Assembly (NCBI GenBank): GCA_021432635.1
Contig: MU270032.1
Span: 1,054,001-1,118,000 of the forward strand
Origin: Thozetella sp. PMI_491
Taxonomy: Eukaryota; Ascomycota; Sordariomycetes; Chaetosphaeriales; Chaetosphaeriaceae
DNA: 64,000 bases
Direction of reading: 5' to 3'
This document shows, in pieces, positions 11,785 through 23,531 of this stretch. The notes beneath the pieces were generated by a model. It did not search any database. It was not told the origin of the DNA and saw only the letters and a list, made by a program, of their open reading frames with translations. The stretch's first letter is position 1, and every line of letters starts with the position of its first letter. The position numbers and the translations under genes were made by a program.

Positions 11785-12425
11785 GCTCGACACGAGCCGT
11801 GCTTTACCGTCGCCCCACGAAGAATCCCGACTTGAAATAGAGCACCTTGTCCCACTTCTCCCAGGGTGTCTCCGAGGAGGTGATTGTTATATGCAAAGTG
11901 TGCTTATGTTCTATCGATACGCGGTAACATCACTGTACCCTCTAGTGGTATTTTAGTTAGATTTTGGAGTTCAACTAGAGTGTTTGGCGATGGTATATGG
12001 GGAATTTATGCAATTGGACAGCATCAGTGACGAGACTATTGGTTAACTGTACATATATTTTGACCGCATACACCGAGACTATTAACCTTCACATGAAGTT
12101 ATATTGTGAATAAGAATGCGCTACACTGCGTTTTTTAATCGCAACTTGACACATATTAGCTACCACTTTGGGTCACTGCCGACGAGTAACGCATTCATAC
12201 ATCAGTTGGATTACTCAAACAGCTTCGTAATACCTAGTATATAACTACCAGAGAGCACTCCAGATGCACTCCCTACCCCTTTCGCATTGTGCTACTATAA
12301 TCTTCATCCCATCCCCGTTGATGCTATCCGATTTTCGTGGTCTGGTCGTCTATAGCAATCGCTGTGACACTATATCATAGGGTGGTGCGCCTTGATTCTA
12401 ACACTGCTTCTTTCGAGCCCACTAC
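11785..12425. other. Convergent 3' spacer, AT-rich
   Basis: AT-rich spacer between the converging GH93 and HET genes, holding their 3' UTRs. No gene seen. Confidence 0.6.
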
Positions 12426-14841
12426 TCATTCGATCTTAAATATTCTGGACTCAAGGTCATCGAAGATGGTGGCTGCTTCCATGCGGAAGAAACCTATGCG
12501 ACGAAATATATCAGGTCCGGCCGGAACCAGCAGGAGCCCCTCGACAGGGACAATCTTCTGCTTTCCCAGGGGCAGGCGGCTCATGGCGAGGCAGAAGACC
12601 TTTAGGTTTGACTGAACACTTATGTCCAGCAGATCAAGGCTACCATTTCCGACGATTTGGGGCTGGAAAAACTTGTCCTCAGTCGTTTCGAGCAGCTCGG
12701 CATCCCACCCAGTTGGATCCGAGTCATCTCCGAGCCTCAGGTAAAGCTCCTTTACTCTGCCTTCGACGAGGATGAAGCCACCACTAACAGGCCCAAATTC
12801 GAACTTTGCGTTGGCGGCGAGCTCTACCTGGGACTCAAGCACTTTGAAGTGGAACACCTCTCGGTCCATGCGATCGTCGTTTCCGTCGAGAATCATCCCT
12901 AAACCACTGCTTGCCCAGCTCCAACTCGGTGCGATATAACCTGCGTCTCTCACCTTCTGCGGTTTGACAAGGAATCGCTCCCCGCTAGCCATACGCTTGA
13001 TGGATCGCCAGTGAAGCTCCGAGAACAAGTCTTCCTTCCATAGTCCGGCCAAGTATGACCACCCCGTCCTTCTTGCGACTTCTGCTGCAACCGCTGAGAT
13101 AGCCGTCAGTTTGTCGCTGTAATAGGACATGTCCCTCTCGGTGTATTCTGCGCGAATGGCCATCCACTGCTCACGGATTAATGTCTCGTCCTCCTCTTCG
13201 ATATTAATGTCGGAATTTAGGGAAGCCTGGAACGGAGACCCGGCATCCGGGGGGCCGCTAGGGTTGGCGTGATCTTCCCTGCACGTCCACATGACGCCAC
13301 TGCCTGAGAAGATCAGCAACCTCGGCGATAGCACACGCTCCTGAAGTGTCCAGGCACGCGAGTTTATCGGGTCTCCAGCCGGCTTGTATGTTTCTCTATA
13401 GCCCAGCACTAGAGATGCCAAGTGACCTCTCCCATCACAGATAGCGATGTGTAGCGGCTCGACAAAGAAGCTTGCAGGTTTGGGTGCTCTCAGAAATCCT
13501 TCGTTTGCGACCGAAGCGCTCGCCGCGACGATGGTGAGAGAACTACCCCCATAGACATCGGCCATGGTAGGAAGCTCCTTGAGTTTATCATGCCGCGAAT
13601 CCTGGATAATACACAGCGCGTCGATCCACAGGTAGGAAAACCCCAGCTTGTGGGCCACCGTAGCGGCATCGGTAATAGTCTTCGGTAGCCTTGAGACATC
13701 CATCCCTCTTCGCATCTCATTGGCCGTCTCATTCGTCAGCACATACGGTTGTGCAGGTCCCCATACATAGCTCAAGGCAACGTATGGGTGTGGCGAGCTT
13801 AGATCATCACGGGCTACGAGCCTTAGGTGCCGTGGATCTCGAATTTCAATCAAGCGAGTGGGCTGAAAGCTAGCTGTCATCGCCTGGCACTTCTCATGCT
13901 TTTGGCATGAGTTTAACCACTCCGCGGCGGATGCGGTCCAGTCCTCGGATGCTGCAGAAACAATCCCCCAGCCCCGAGGAATCACCGCTGGGGACATGTC
14001 TAGTGCACAAGTCAGTAGGGTTGAAGGCTTTGGATGCCTAAGGGGGCATAAGCGCACCCGGAGACATGACTTCAAACCTGATGCATACAGCGTCCTCCCC
14101 CACCATCGACGGGAGGAAATCACTCTCGTCGTTAGCTTGTAAAATCTCTACCTTGACATCCACCAGATTGAAGACAGCACAGCTGTCCCATTTTATAAAT
14201 TCGACAGTGACATCCAGCTGAACCGCGCAGTCCAGCGCTCTCAGTGTGAGAAATCCCGGCTGTCCTGGGGAGGCGCTTCCAGACGTCTTACTGCTCACAT
14301 CACTATCAGATGATAATACAGCCTCGTCCTCATTGCGCTCGCTGCTCATCAGGCTATTACCGTCAGAGTGTGAGCCCTTCCAAGCATTTGTCCAATAGTC
14401 CATGTCGGCAGCGGTAAGGATCGCATTGCCGATGTTTGCACACCATGGACAGCCCGCTATTGTCGACTTATAGACATCGCTTGCAGTGCATGTATAGCCT
14501 CGGGACGACGTCGAACAGTTCTCGGCAGCAGCGATCAGCGAGGAATGAAGCTCCGCGTTGAACACGCCGGTGAGGCATCGTGAACAAGGCGTCTTTGTGC
14601 TGCCTAGAGCGTCTTCAGGCTCATATTTCCGGAGAGGTGGAGCAAAGCCCCGCCGCGAAAGCATTGAGGGTCGCTTGTTTGAGGTAAATATGAAGTCTTG
14701 TATGCTTTCTCGGTGAGAGATTGAATTCCTTGGAGACCGGGCTTGCGCCTTCTGCCAGGAGTACCAGTTAGCTAGCCTATCATGTCTGCAGGAGAGGGTC
14801 AACCCCGCTTCCACCTCAGGCCTTGACATTATGCCAGACAC
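12426..14841 (-). CDS. HET-domain protein
   Basis: Two exons (14058-14841 and 12426-13999, 58-bp intron) give 785 residues. The N-terminal 260 residues hold paired cysteines (PCSRC and CPWC) and an acidic Ser-rich stretch. The heterokaryon-incompatibility domain starts near residue 334 with YVALSYVWG, continues with the LPKTITDA helix and WIDALCIIQ near 386, and reaches ADVYGGSSLTIVAAS. A downstream segment with RAWTLQERVLSPRLLIF completes the classic HET layout. HET proteins take part in allorecognition-linked cell death in some fungi, but most paralogues have no tested role. Using only the second exon would lose a third of the protein. No catalytic function is implied. Confidence 0.9.
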
Positions 14842-15174
14842 CTCGCGGGATTTCCCATACTTCAGCTACAAAAATTCTACTACTCCCAGTAATTACCACC
14901 CCAGAGTTTTACGCCCGACGCTCCATAGTCGATAGGAGTCAATATCTCATCGCTGCCAACCCGTTTGCATTTTCGTTGTAGCTTACGAGGGATGCCTCGT
15001 CTTGTTAAAGATTCTTTGTACCGTGGGTCAATTTCCTCGTTGATATCAGGATACTAAAGCTACCTAGCCTTTAATCAACGCGCTTGCGACACGTGTCACT
15101 GAGGCGATGAATGTGCCCTCGAAGCTTGGTAGGCAAGGTAGGTATATTGCCACTGAGAGCTTGGTGGTATTCGT
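14842..15174. other. Intergenic spacer
   Basis: Upstream region of the HET gene and downstream region of the EthD gene. No gene or clear repeat seen. Confidence 0.6.
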
Positions 15175-15705
15175 TTAGGGGTTTATAGGACCTGGAACCT
15201 CACCAGTGTCAAACTGCACAATCTCATAACCAACTACAAAGTGACCAATCTCCATGTTTGCCTTGGTTAAAGCCTCCTTCTCTAGTTCTAGCCAATCAGG
15301 ATCCTGGGTCAGGGGACCCATTGCTTCGGGGCCGCGAATCCAGTAAGTCATGGCTAGGTCGTAGTCCGGGACTGTCCAGTTTGGTCGGTTCAATTGTGTT
15401 TTGAGAGCACCTCGGAATAACTCGCGAAGTTGGGGAGGGTATGTTGTCTACGAAACCAACATGAGCGCCGAGGTCAGCATCGAGCGGAGTTCTAGAAGAT
15501 AGTGGCCGCTTTGGAGCTAGCATACCTCAGTCCACTTAAGGAGGCCGTGCCGCTTCATGATCGGAATGACCTTAACGGGATAGACCTCTGTTGACCATTT
15601 GATGAAATCATCATAGCTCACGTCGTCTTTCTTGTACAAGCAAACCGAGAACTTCATGAGGGGTGGAGGTTGCTGTTCTGCCATTGTGATATATCTATTC
15701 GGCAC
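15175..15705 (-). CDS. EthD-domain protein
   Basis: Two exons (15526-15705 and 15175-15447, 78-bp intron) give 150 residues. An in-frame second ATG at 15684 could be the true start (143 aa). The sequence has the EthD pattern of a ferredoxin-like dimeric alpha/beta-barrel: an initial beta strand (MKFSVCLYKK), then the helix DVSYDDFIKWSTEVYP, and a C-terminal FVVGYEIVQFDTGE strand region. Fungal EthD proteins act in polyketide and other secondary-metabolite pathways, for example as decarboxylases or dehydratases; others have unknown roles. There is no targeting signal, so it is probably cytosolic. Its neighbours (HET and RNase T2, both on the minus strand) give no functional clue. Confidence 0.8.
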
Positions 15706-16399
15706 GCCGATGGTCAGTCTGAGGTTGTAGGTTCCAAGAATCGTGTGCGTAAACCGGCGTTGCTTCGCAAATATTGCTAGCGAGATGTTCTGCGCAGGTA
15801 GGAGTGGATATGGCGCGGCTAGCCCACGGTTTTATACCCTGGGGGCACGCGACTAACCTCTACTTCTATACGTCAGCGGAGCTCTCATGCCATCTTTGTG
15901 CAGGCGGGATCCAGTTGTCAGATTATAGCCCTTGTCCTGCCTGGTACCTAGCCACCTACGAAACCCTAGGGCTTGGTCAATTGCGTGCGGGGTAAATGCG
16001 GCACAATCTCTCTCTTGCTTTCGCGAACTGTCGGGTGCAACTGTCAAAAGCGCACGACCAACAGCAACACGGGTAACTTGGCATCTTGATCATGATCGGC
16101 CGCGAGCTTGACTCGCACCCTGACTACGCTGACCAAATGACAAATTCGGAAGCCATCGAGAACGCCCGGGCGGTCTTTGCCGTTCCATCAATCGGCGAAT
16201 GCTAAGATCGGTTTACGATATATATCCCCGAAATTGCCTACGTGATAATGAAGCGAGAAGGGATGGACGAGGGAAACCAGTACTCAGGCTGTTGCATAAG
16301 GCAGCAATACATACTCTAGGTACAATTTGGAGACGAGCACTCTAATTTCGCCGGACACCAGTCCCAGAGTCGCGCACCAGTGTATGCCTTTTAGCTATG
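15706..16399. other. Intergenic, no supported gene
   Basis: Upstream region of the EthD gene and 3' side of the RNase gene. No coding or RNA gene signal seen. Confidence 0.55.
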
Positions 16400-17344
16400 T
16401 TACCTCGATTTGCCCGACACTGCTCGTCTAGAGCTAGAGCTCTTGGGAGGATACTTGATGCCCTTAGTGGGGCAGCTCCCTTTTTGGCCTACAGGATCGG
16501 CGGCGGTCCATTGACCGCCAAGAAGAGGCCCCTTGATGTTGAAGTAGTAATAGACGGAGCTAAGGGCACCATCACTGCAGCTTAGATAGACGGGTTTGCC
16601 GTGCTTAGAAGACAGGGCGTTTTGGATGCCACTCAGCGTATATGTCTTGCTTTCGCTTGGCGTGATGCCGGCAGCAGACAGCCAGTCGAAGGTAGGGAGA
16701 GATTTGAACAGGGAGACAGTGGTGTTGAAAAAATAAGGCACCTCCTCCGTTTGCTCATAGTCGTCGAAGCAGGCCGGGGACAAGGTCGATATACACTGGA
16801 GGGTTGTTAGTAGTTGGGATGGCAGGTCAAAGGCGGGAGAAAGCTCACGGTCCCGTGGGTCGCCCACTCGTGCTCCCAGAACTGCTCGGCTGATTTATCG
16901 TTGGCCTGCCAATACGTTTCCATGTAGTCCAAAAGATCCGCTTCTCCAGCTTTCTTCAAGATCTGCGTGATGTTCTTATAGGCCCGCGATTTGTCACAAT
17001 TTTCCTCGAAAGACCCGTCGCAGTTATCGGGCTGGATTCGGGGCGAGTTAGAGCGTGCGTCAACTTTTCAGGCGGGACGACTAATGAGTAGAGCCCAAGC
17101 ATACCCAAAGGCCGTGGATGCCCCAGCTATCGCTAGGGCCGATTGATGGATCATAGTCCCAGAACTGAGTCTGCAATAAGCTTCCCCCGGGTGCGTTGAA
17201 GCAGCACAAGTCTGTCTGGCTAGTCGTGTTATGACAGGAGAGCTGAAACGTGCTATTGCAGGTGATGGGCGAACCAGCGAGTACACGACTGATTGTGCCG
17301 AGAACGAACGTGCCTGCTGCTATGGTGCTTTGCTTCCAAGACAT
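16400..17344 (-). CDS. Secreted ribonuclease T2
   Basis: Three exons (17105-17344, 16849-17031, 16400-16795) give 272 residues. I start at 17344 because that Met directly precedes a good signal peptide; an in-frame Met at 17398 would add 18 residues. Both active-site blocks of the RNase T2 family are present: CAS I GIHGLWP, with His77, and CAS II HEWATHGTC, with His134, Glu135 and His139. Introns fall exactly after GLW and after HGT, so each catalytic block is rebuilt only on splicing. The C-terminus FNIKGPLL...CPTKGIKYPPK is also typical. The enzyme cleaves single-stranded RNA via 2',3'-cyclic phosphates, outside the cell or in vacuoles. A short basic tail (SSSSRRAVSGKSR) follows the domain. 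Confidence 0.9.
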
Positions 17345-18561
17345 TTCGGCGATGCGGTCAATCGATATTATCCAGATGGGTTTGTAAGTGGCTCCCAATC
17401 CGGGACGCAGCTCGAGTTTTATACCCTAGCCGTTGAGTTCGGCCAGGCCAGATACCTCCGCTCATCATCAGCCTGTTAAACAGCTGCTCGACTGCTTTCG
17501 TGAGGAGGCTCCATGATCTACGTGATCAGCCGTGGATGATAAATAGGGGAGGCTCCGAAAGGCACCGATGCATACGCTGGCGCGTAGTATCGCACCCGCA
17601 AATTTTACCTAAAACAAGCCGGAGCGGGAAACGAACGGTCCCCCAGTCCCAGACTCTGCGCGGGATGCATATTCGCTAGATAATTGGTGCTGGATGGTTA
17701 TTTGGATGCGCAGGCCCTTCACCGCTTTGGCCAATCACAAGCCAGAACTCAGCATAGCGCCTCGTGACTTGAGGATGCGGAGAAATTTAACAACTTCGTT
17801 AGTTGGAGAGGATTGAACGCCAGAAGCAACATCCTAGACCTCAATTATGCATATCAACTGCATTTGACATTGAGTCGCTGCAATCATTGTGGGAGGCTTA
17901 GAAAGCTACTTAACATGCCGAGGATCTCAATTAACAGAGGCGAGGGTAAGTTCACACTGTTACGGCCATAATTTCTTTCGGGAGTAACCAATTCTCGGCA
18001 TACCTATTTTCGGGCAGCGTCCGACTGCCGCTGTCACTCAACTTCTTGGTGGCTATATTTGTTATGAATATTAAGACATCGAAGAGGACAAGTGAATATT
18101 TATGACTATATATAGTACACATGGAGGTTCAACCTCGTCGCCATTTCCACGACAACTCGGCCTGCGAACCATCTCAGAATGCTTCCATGCATTCTGAGAC
18201 GGTTTCTTGGGCTTAGACCATCATACCTCTATCCATTTTATCCATTCCTTCTACATCCAACTTATAACTTTTTCCGCTGTACTCCTCCAGGCTAACTTCG
18301 TGTGGGCGTACCTAACGCCTCAGAGCAAGCCCAGCGCGTTTGAATAACTCGGAGCCACTGCCTCCGAACCGCTCATAAGTGGGGGCAGTCTGACACGGAG
18401 CAGCGACAAGCTGCATAGAGGTGCAGATATTGTTCTGCAGTAATACCCATACTTTGAATAGCCGCCGCAGTTCAATCTCAGTATAAAGCTATTCTGCGCC
18501 CCAAGAGTGATGCCTCGCTCCGCGGAACTTGCATGCGACTCTTGCCTTGTATCTAGCTACC
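17345..18561. promoter_or_regulatory. Divergent promoter region, RNase T2 and cleavage dioxygenase
   Basis: A shared 1.2-kb upstream region of two divergent genes. It contains a TATA-like CTATATATAG at 18106-18115 and a strong inverted repeat at 18167-18204. No additional gene is supported; an in-frame ATG at 18529 could extend the dioxygenase by 11 residues. Confidence 0.45.
18167..18204. repeat. 16-bp inverted repeat, 6-nt loop
   Basis: The arm 18167-18182 pairs with 18189-18204 at 15 of 16 positions around the loop TTCCAT. It lies about 360 bp before the dioxygenase start. It could be a binding site for a dimeric regulator or a foldback remnant; nothing in the sequence decides between these. 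Confidence 0.8.
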
Positions 18562-20318
18562 ATGAACACACTCGACCGGGTTGAGCGCGAACTCCAGGTT
18601 TCGCGGGAGACAAGGTATCCGCAGAATGGCTTCTTCCTTGGACCGGAAAGCCCCTGTCGCTTTGAGGCTGAGGTGTACAATTGCACGGTCCGCGGTCAGA
18701 TTCCCAAGGAAATAGACGGGACCTACTATAGGGTAATGCCAGACGCGCTTTGGGGCCCACTCTACGACAACGATGTCTTCATCAATGGCGACGGCTGCGT
18801 TAACGCCGTGAGAATACGAAACGGTCATGCCGACTTCAAGAGCCGCTACGTGCGGACCGAGAAGTTCTGCATCGAGCGTGCTGCTAGGCAAGCCGTGTAC
18901 GGGCGCTATCGCAACCGGCACACGGACGATCCTCGCGTCAAGCACCGGATCCATTCGACGGCTAATACGCACGTGGTGTACTGGCAGAAGCAACTTCTGG
19001 CCCTGAAGGAGGACTCGAGGCCGTATTCGATGGACCCCGACTCTCTGGATACGACGGGTTACTACGACTTCGAGGGCCAGTACACGGCACCGACGCACAC
19101 TGCTCACCCCAAGATCGATCCCATCTCGGGGGAGATGGTCACCATGGGCTACCAGGCCAAAGGAGACGGCACAACCGACGTAGTCTATTTCCTTTTCGAT
19201 AAGAACGGCAGGAAACTAGAGGAATGTTGGGTCAATGCTCCGTATGCAGGAATGATGCACGACATGGCCTGCACCGAAAAGTGGATCATATTTCCCATGC
19301 CTCCACTTGAGGCTGCCTCTGTCGACGATCTGATGCAGGGAAGCAAGGCCTTCGCTTGGGACGACAACAAGCCCCTCGTGTTTGGGCTATTGCCCCGCCG
19401 CAACCCCAAGCCGAGCGACGTGCGCTGGTTCACGTATAAGAATGCCTTCTTCGGACATATCGGCAATGCCTTCGACGGCGAGGATGGTTGCGTATATTTA
19501 GACTCGCCCCTCACGTACGGGAACAAGGTAACCGTGGTCAACGCCACCTGCGTGCGAGCGAGGCTGACGGCTAGCAGTTCTGGTTCTTCCCACCAAAGAG
19601 CGGAGATCGGAAGCAGAATATTCAGCACTTCAAGTCGCACTATGTCCGCTGGAAGTTCGACCCGAGGTCCAGCGACTCGACCGTTGCGCCGGCGGAGTTG
19701 ATCGACCTAGAGGGCGAGATGCCTCGCGTGGACGAGCGCTTTCTCTCCCGGCCCTACCACACCGTCTTTCTGGCAATGCACAACAAAACAGTCGGCAGGG
19801 ACACCGCAGTCACTGGGGGGTCTTACAACGCCATTGCGGCTTGCGATGTGAATAGCGGTACCTATAAATTCTGGTCTGCTGGCCCAGATGTTACTGTTCA
19901 CGAGGTCGCCTTTGTTCCCCGATCGCCAACAGGTAAGTCGAAAGCACGACTTCGCATCTATACAATTTTCCTGTGACTGTCCTTGCTAACCAAGAACTTC
20001 CTAGCTCCGGAAGCTGACGGGTGGCTCATCACATTTGCAAACCGCCGCGACACATTGCTGTCTAGTATCCTGGTGCTGGACACGGCGGCCCTAGAGCGGG
20101 GCCCGGTGGCCATTATCGAGTTACCATTTCGCCTTCGAGCGGGAATTCATGGTAGCTGGGTGCCGGCAGGAGATCTACCGGAGGACAAGGAGCTCTGTGA
20201 TATGGCTGGAGTCACAGAGGACTTACGGAAGGAATTCGCAGGAAACACGGTCAGCACTCCGTTTCCATCCAACGCTCCAGCGGTTTGCGCCCCCAACGGT
20301 TTCAGCAGGAAGGGTTGA
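18562..20318 (+). CDS. Carotenoid/stilbene cleavage dioxygenase (RPE65 family)
   Basis: Three exons (18562-19527, 19578-19932, 20005-20318) give 544 residues, full length for the family. It is a seven-bladed beta-propeller non-heme iron oxygenase that splits a C=C bond with O2. All four iron-binding histidines can be placed: His182 in TAHPK, His233 in MMHDMA, His299 in FFGHIGNAFD, and His489 in GIHGSWVP. The N-terminal FFLGPESPCRFEAEVYNC and GTYYRV words are typical of fungal lignostilbene/carotenoid oxygenases. Substrate type (carotenoid, apocarotenoid or stilbene) cannot be told apart by eye. The gene converges on an esterase gene 89 bp away and opens a block with SDR and regulator genes. 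No targeting signal, so a cytosolic enzyme is likely. Confidence 0.9.
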
Positions 20319-20407
20319 TAGAGGACAGTTGGCTTTTGAAGTATTCGAGTCTCCCTTAAGCTTGGCTGTGAAGCCCTACACATACATTTGCCTGTGATCG
20401 AATTCTG

Positions 20408-21513
20408 CTATGTTGATAGCCCCGCATGGCTTGCCAGAAACTTGAACCCTTCCTTTATCTTCGCATATCTCGGGTCGTCAACCGCAAGTGAGGAATCAAA
20501 CCCATGTGCAAGCCCTGGCAGCAGAGCAAGCCTAGTCTCCACACCCAGCTCTTTCAATTTCTCCCAGGCTCGCTCGCTGAATTTAGGCGGGACCCAGTCA
20601 TCGCTATCGCCATGCAAGAAGAAGGTAGGAGGAAAAGCTCCCGTAAACATTGTCGTGGGATCCACTCGATCGAAATCGCCGTCTTTCACAATCGACTTTA
20701 GGTGTTCCCCGTGCTTCAGACTGTAGAATAGCCATGCGTTGCGCGGGATGGATAGATCCGGCTTTGGCCGCTCCGCCACCCTCGGCTGGCCTGTCTCAAC
20801 CGCGTTGTTTTCGATCGAGGTGGCAGTCGAAGTCCGAAGCGGTTCGTCAAAGATCTTATCAAGAAACTCCTTGTCGAAATCCGGGACTTTCGACATGGCC
20901 GCAAGTGGCGAGAACCAAAAACTGTCCCGGAAGCATTTCGCCCCATAGAAATCAAGGATAGCCACCGGCGGCTTGGGCTCGGCCCCCTATGCTTTAGTGC
21001 TCAGCAAACGAATCCAAGTACTAGCTTCCCTGGGACTAGCAAGGAAATCGCTTACGAGGCAGAGAGCCAGGGTAGCTCCGGCAGAGTACCCGACGGCGAC
21101 GATTTTGTTGGGGTCAACCGCGATGTGGTGTTCAGCGAGTAGCCCCGGGAGGTCCTCTCTCGACCACTGGTATACGTCTCTGGCATCCCGTTGGGGTCCG
21201 TCGAAGAGTGATACCTGAGGGCAAAGGCAATAATCTGCTGATATGACGATGAAGCCTAAATCCTCCAGCTCCTTGATGTGCTGCGCAGGTACCATGAACC
21301 GCGTGCCGACGACGAAGCCGCCTCCGTGGAAGAGAAGGGCTAGGTATGCAGCTTAGAATTAATTCCCCGTGACAATTCAGGCAGTCGCGCAAGCCAGTCC
21401 GTCGACTCACCTACGGGCTTGGCCCGTTTCGTATCTGAATTTTCCCAATACACGGTGACATTGCACCATTGCTCACTCCCGACCTTCTTGAATCCGTAGT
21501 CTTTGCTGGGCAT
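20408..21513 (-). CDS. HSL-type alpha/beta-hydrolase (esterase)
   Basis: Three exons (21411-21513, 21056-21339, 20408-20986) give 321 residues. The oxyanion-hole motif HGGGF starts at residue 39 and is completed only when exon 1 uses the GTGAGT donor at 21410. The nucleophile elbow is GYSAG. The acid is in HGDSDDWVP and the catalytic His is in GLAHGF, so the Ser-Asp-His triad of the hormone-sensitive-lipase family is complete. The enzyme should hydrolyse small carboxyl esters or lactones in the cytosol; there is no signal peptide. Its 3' end faces the cleavage dioxygenase with only 89 bp between, which fits shared pathway membership but does not prove it. Confidence 0.85.
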
Positions 21514-22682
21514 TGCTGTGGGGGGTTGTTGGGCATTCTCTCCTTCTCTAAGTGGAATATCAAGGCTGAAAGTAATCCGGACATTGAGCGGGGAAGAGCA
21601 TGTAAATACCAAGACTGCAGGAGGCAACTTGGCGCCTGGTAGTTGACATTGAGCCTAAATCGGTAATAGATGAAGCTCCCGGGAGAGTAAGGGGACTAAC
21701 ACCTTTTCTTTGTAATCTTTCTAAACCCTGGTAATATTCACCGCTCGCGGACGATGTCATATAGTTCTAGTCAGCGACCGTAGGCGCTCTGTCTTTAGCT
21801 CTTGCATTGGTGCCACTCCACGATCTCTACAAGCTCGAAGTACAAACCGGCCCGGAGCAGCCTGCATTGTCGCTATAGAATGTCTTGCTCTCCAGGAAAT
21901 CTCGCCAGTGACCGGCAATTTACTTGATCACTTGGGGTGCTGTACATACGAAGCTACCTAGCCCTCGTGTCTTCGACCGAGTCAAAAGAGCGGGCTACTC
22001 ACTGTCTGAGGTGGACATCGCGTCGAGCACAGTCCCCAGAAAATAGCTTTTCAGCTATTCATACGTTTAGCTGGTTAGCTAGCGCGACCTTCGTCTAGGG
22101 GGGCGTTGTCTCTTCTCTTTAGGAAGATGCAAAGGTGATCCATATGCCTGTCTGCCTTTACATACTGCCGTTAACTTATTGCATGGCCCATAGAGGCTGC
22201 GGATAGACTGCGTCAGCTGCTCTTCCCAGGCTTTGGCCCCCACGAAGAGGCGAATTGTGACATCAATGGGGGGCTTACATGATCCTCTGTGGCGGAGGCA
22301 GAAAACTGCGGGGGGCATGCGGGGGGGGGGCGATGGGCTCTGGAGGGGTCGTATTTTGTCCAGCCACTAAGGACAGTTTAGCTTAGCATGCAGGATATCT
22401 GGCATTGGACCCTAGCGGGCCGTCAAGACCGTTTCGCGCAAACATGCACCCTATGACATGGATGCTGTCTTGGCAACGTGGCTGTGACGCCCAAGGCGTA
22501 CTGCCTGGCTTCTCATCTCTGAAAGCTCAACAAGCCGATAAGAGGGAATAGTCCCGTCACATCCCGGACGTAAAGACCTGAATCACCCTTCACAAGCACT
22601 TTATCTCTCAAGGGTATCCCTTAATCCTCGAATCAATTGCCCAGCAGCCGCCAGGTAGCTTTCAACATCAAAACAGACTACA
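21514..22682. other. Divergent intergenic region
   Basis: Upstream region shared by the esterase (minus) and the LITAF gene (plus). A G10 run lies at 22321-22330. I see no supported gene. Confidence 0.55.
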
Positions 22683-23061
22683 ATGAGCCTAGACGCCGAG
22701 ACAAAACAGCAACAAACCCCACCCCACTCGGACAAGCGACTTGGGAGAAAGCCTACGCAACTCGAGTGCCCCCGTTGCCACGCGAATACGACAACGCGAA
22801 CCGAGAAGGAAGGATCGCTCGCAGGATGGTAAGAGTTCCGATTGCAGGACTGCTTCCTCCCACCCCATGGCTCACGCCCTCGCTAGTATTTTTGACTGCT
22901 TCTGCGGCTGCCTTTGCGGCGTGTTGTCCTATATTCCGCAAGCGATTCGCCGCAGAAACGTTGCTCATTACTGCACAAACTGTGGTGAGAAAGTGGGAAT
23001 TTCAGATGGGCTACTCGTTCCTGGGATGCCCGGAAGTGCCATCATGCCCTCTGGGTTTTAA
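22683..23061 (+). CDS. Small LITAF-type zinc-ribbon protein
   Basis: Two exons (22683-22828, 22887-23061, 58-bp intron) give 106 residues. The first exon ends soon after the CPRC knuckle (LECPRCHANTTTRTEKEG). The second carries a short Cys-rich hydrophobic stretch (IFDCFCGCLCGVLSYIP) and then HYCTNCGEKV, the second half of the zinc site. This order, CxxC, membrane-inserting hydrophobic segment, HxCxxCG, is the LITAF/PIG7 domain of monotopic endosomal membrane proteins. The length suits fungal family members. The gene is easily lost because neither exon alone looks like a protein. It lies between an esterase and a Zn2Cys6 regulator; a direct pathway role is not implied. Confidence 0.8.
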
Positions 23062-23531
23062 ATAGACCCCCTGGGCCCATTGCAGGTAGCGCAATGCGCT
23101 ATTACGCCTCGTCACCAGATGCCGGGCTAATGACACACAACAGCGCTGCATGCCTGGTAGTGACTGCTGCATTGGTTTGGAGGCTGCTATACCTAGGTAG
23201 TTCTAACAAACGCAATATGTGGCCTTGGTACCAGATCAGCACCCGGGTGCTTTCGACAGGAGCATTTATTAGATGATTTGGGAGGGAGTTTTACTTACAA
23301 TATACCCTAACAGCACCTTTTATTACAAAGACATTTGCAAGTCGCATCTTGCCTCGCGATTTCCAGTTCGGGAAGCCTTGATCAGTTGCTGCTATTTCTT
23401 GTAGAAACCGCACCTCAGTAATGTACTTCCCCCGGCCTGTGGTAAGGATATTGAGTCGTTCAGCTATCCATTAGAGAAGTGACGATCTGGGTTCTTCTCT
23501 TCTCCATCTGGTGCATCCAATTTGCCCTTCA
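23062..23531. other. Convergent 3' spacer
   Basis: Spacer between the converging LITAF and regulator genes. No gene seen. Confidence 0.55.

Noticed and set aside
18553-19107. 184-codon open frame on the minus strand
   Set aside because: Antisense to the cleavage dioxygenase; no domain.
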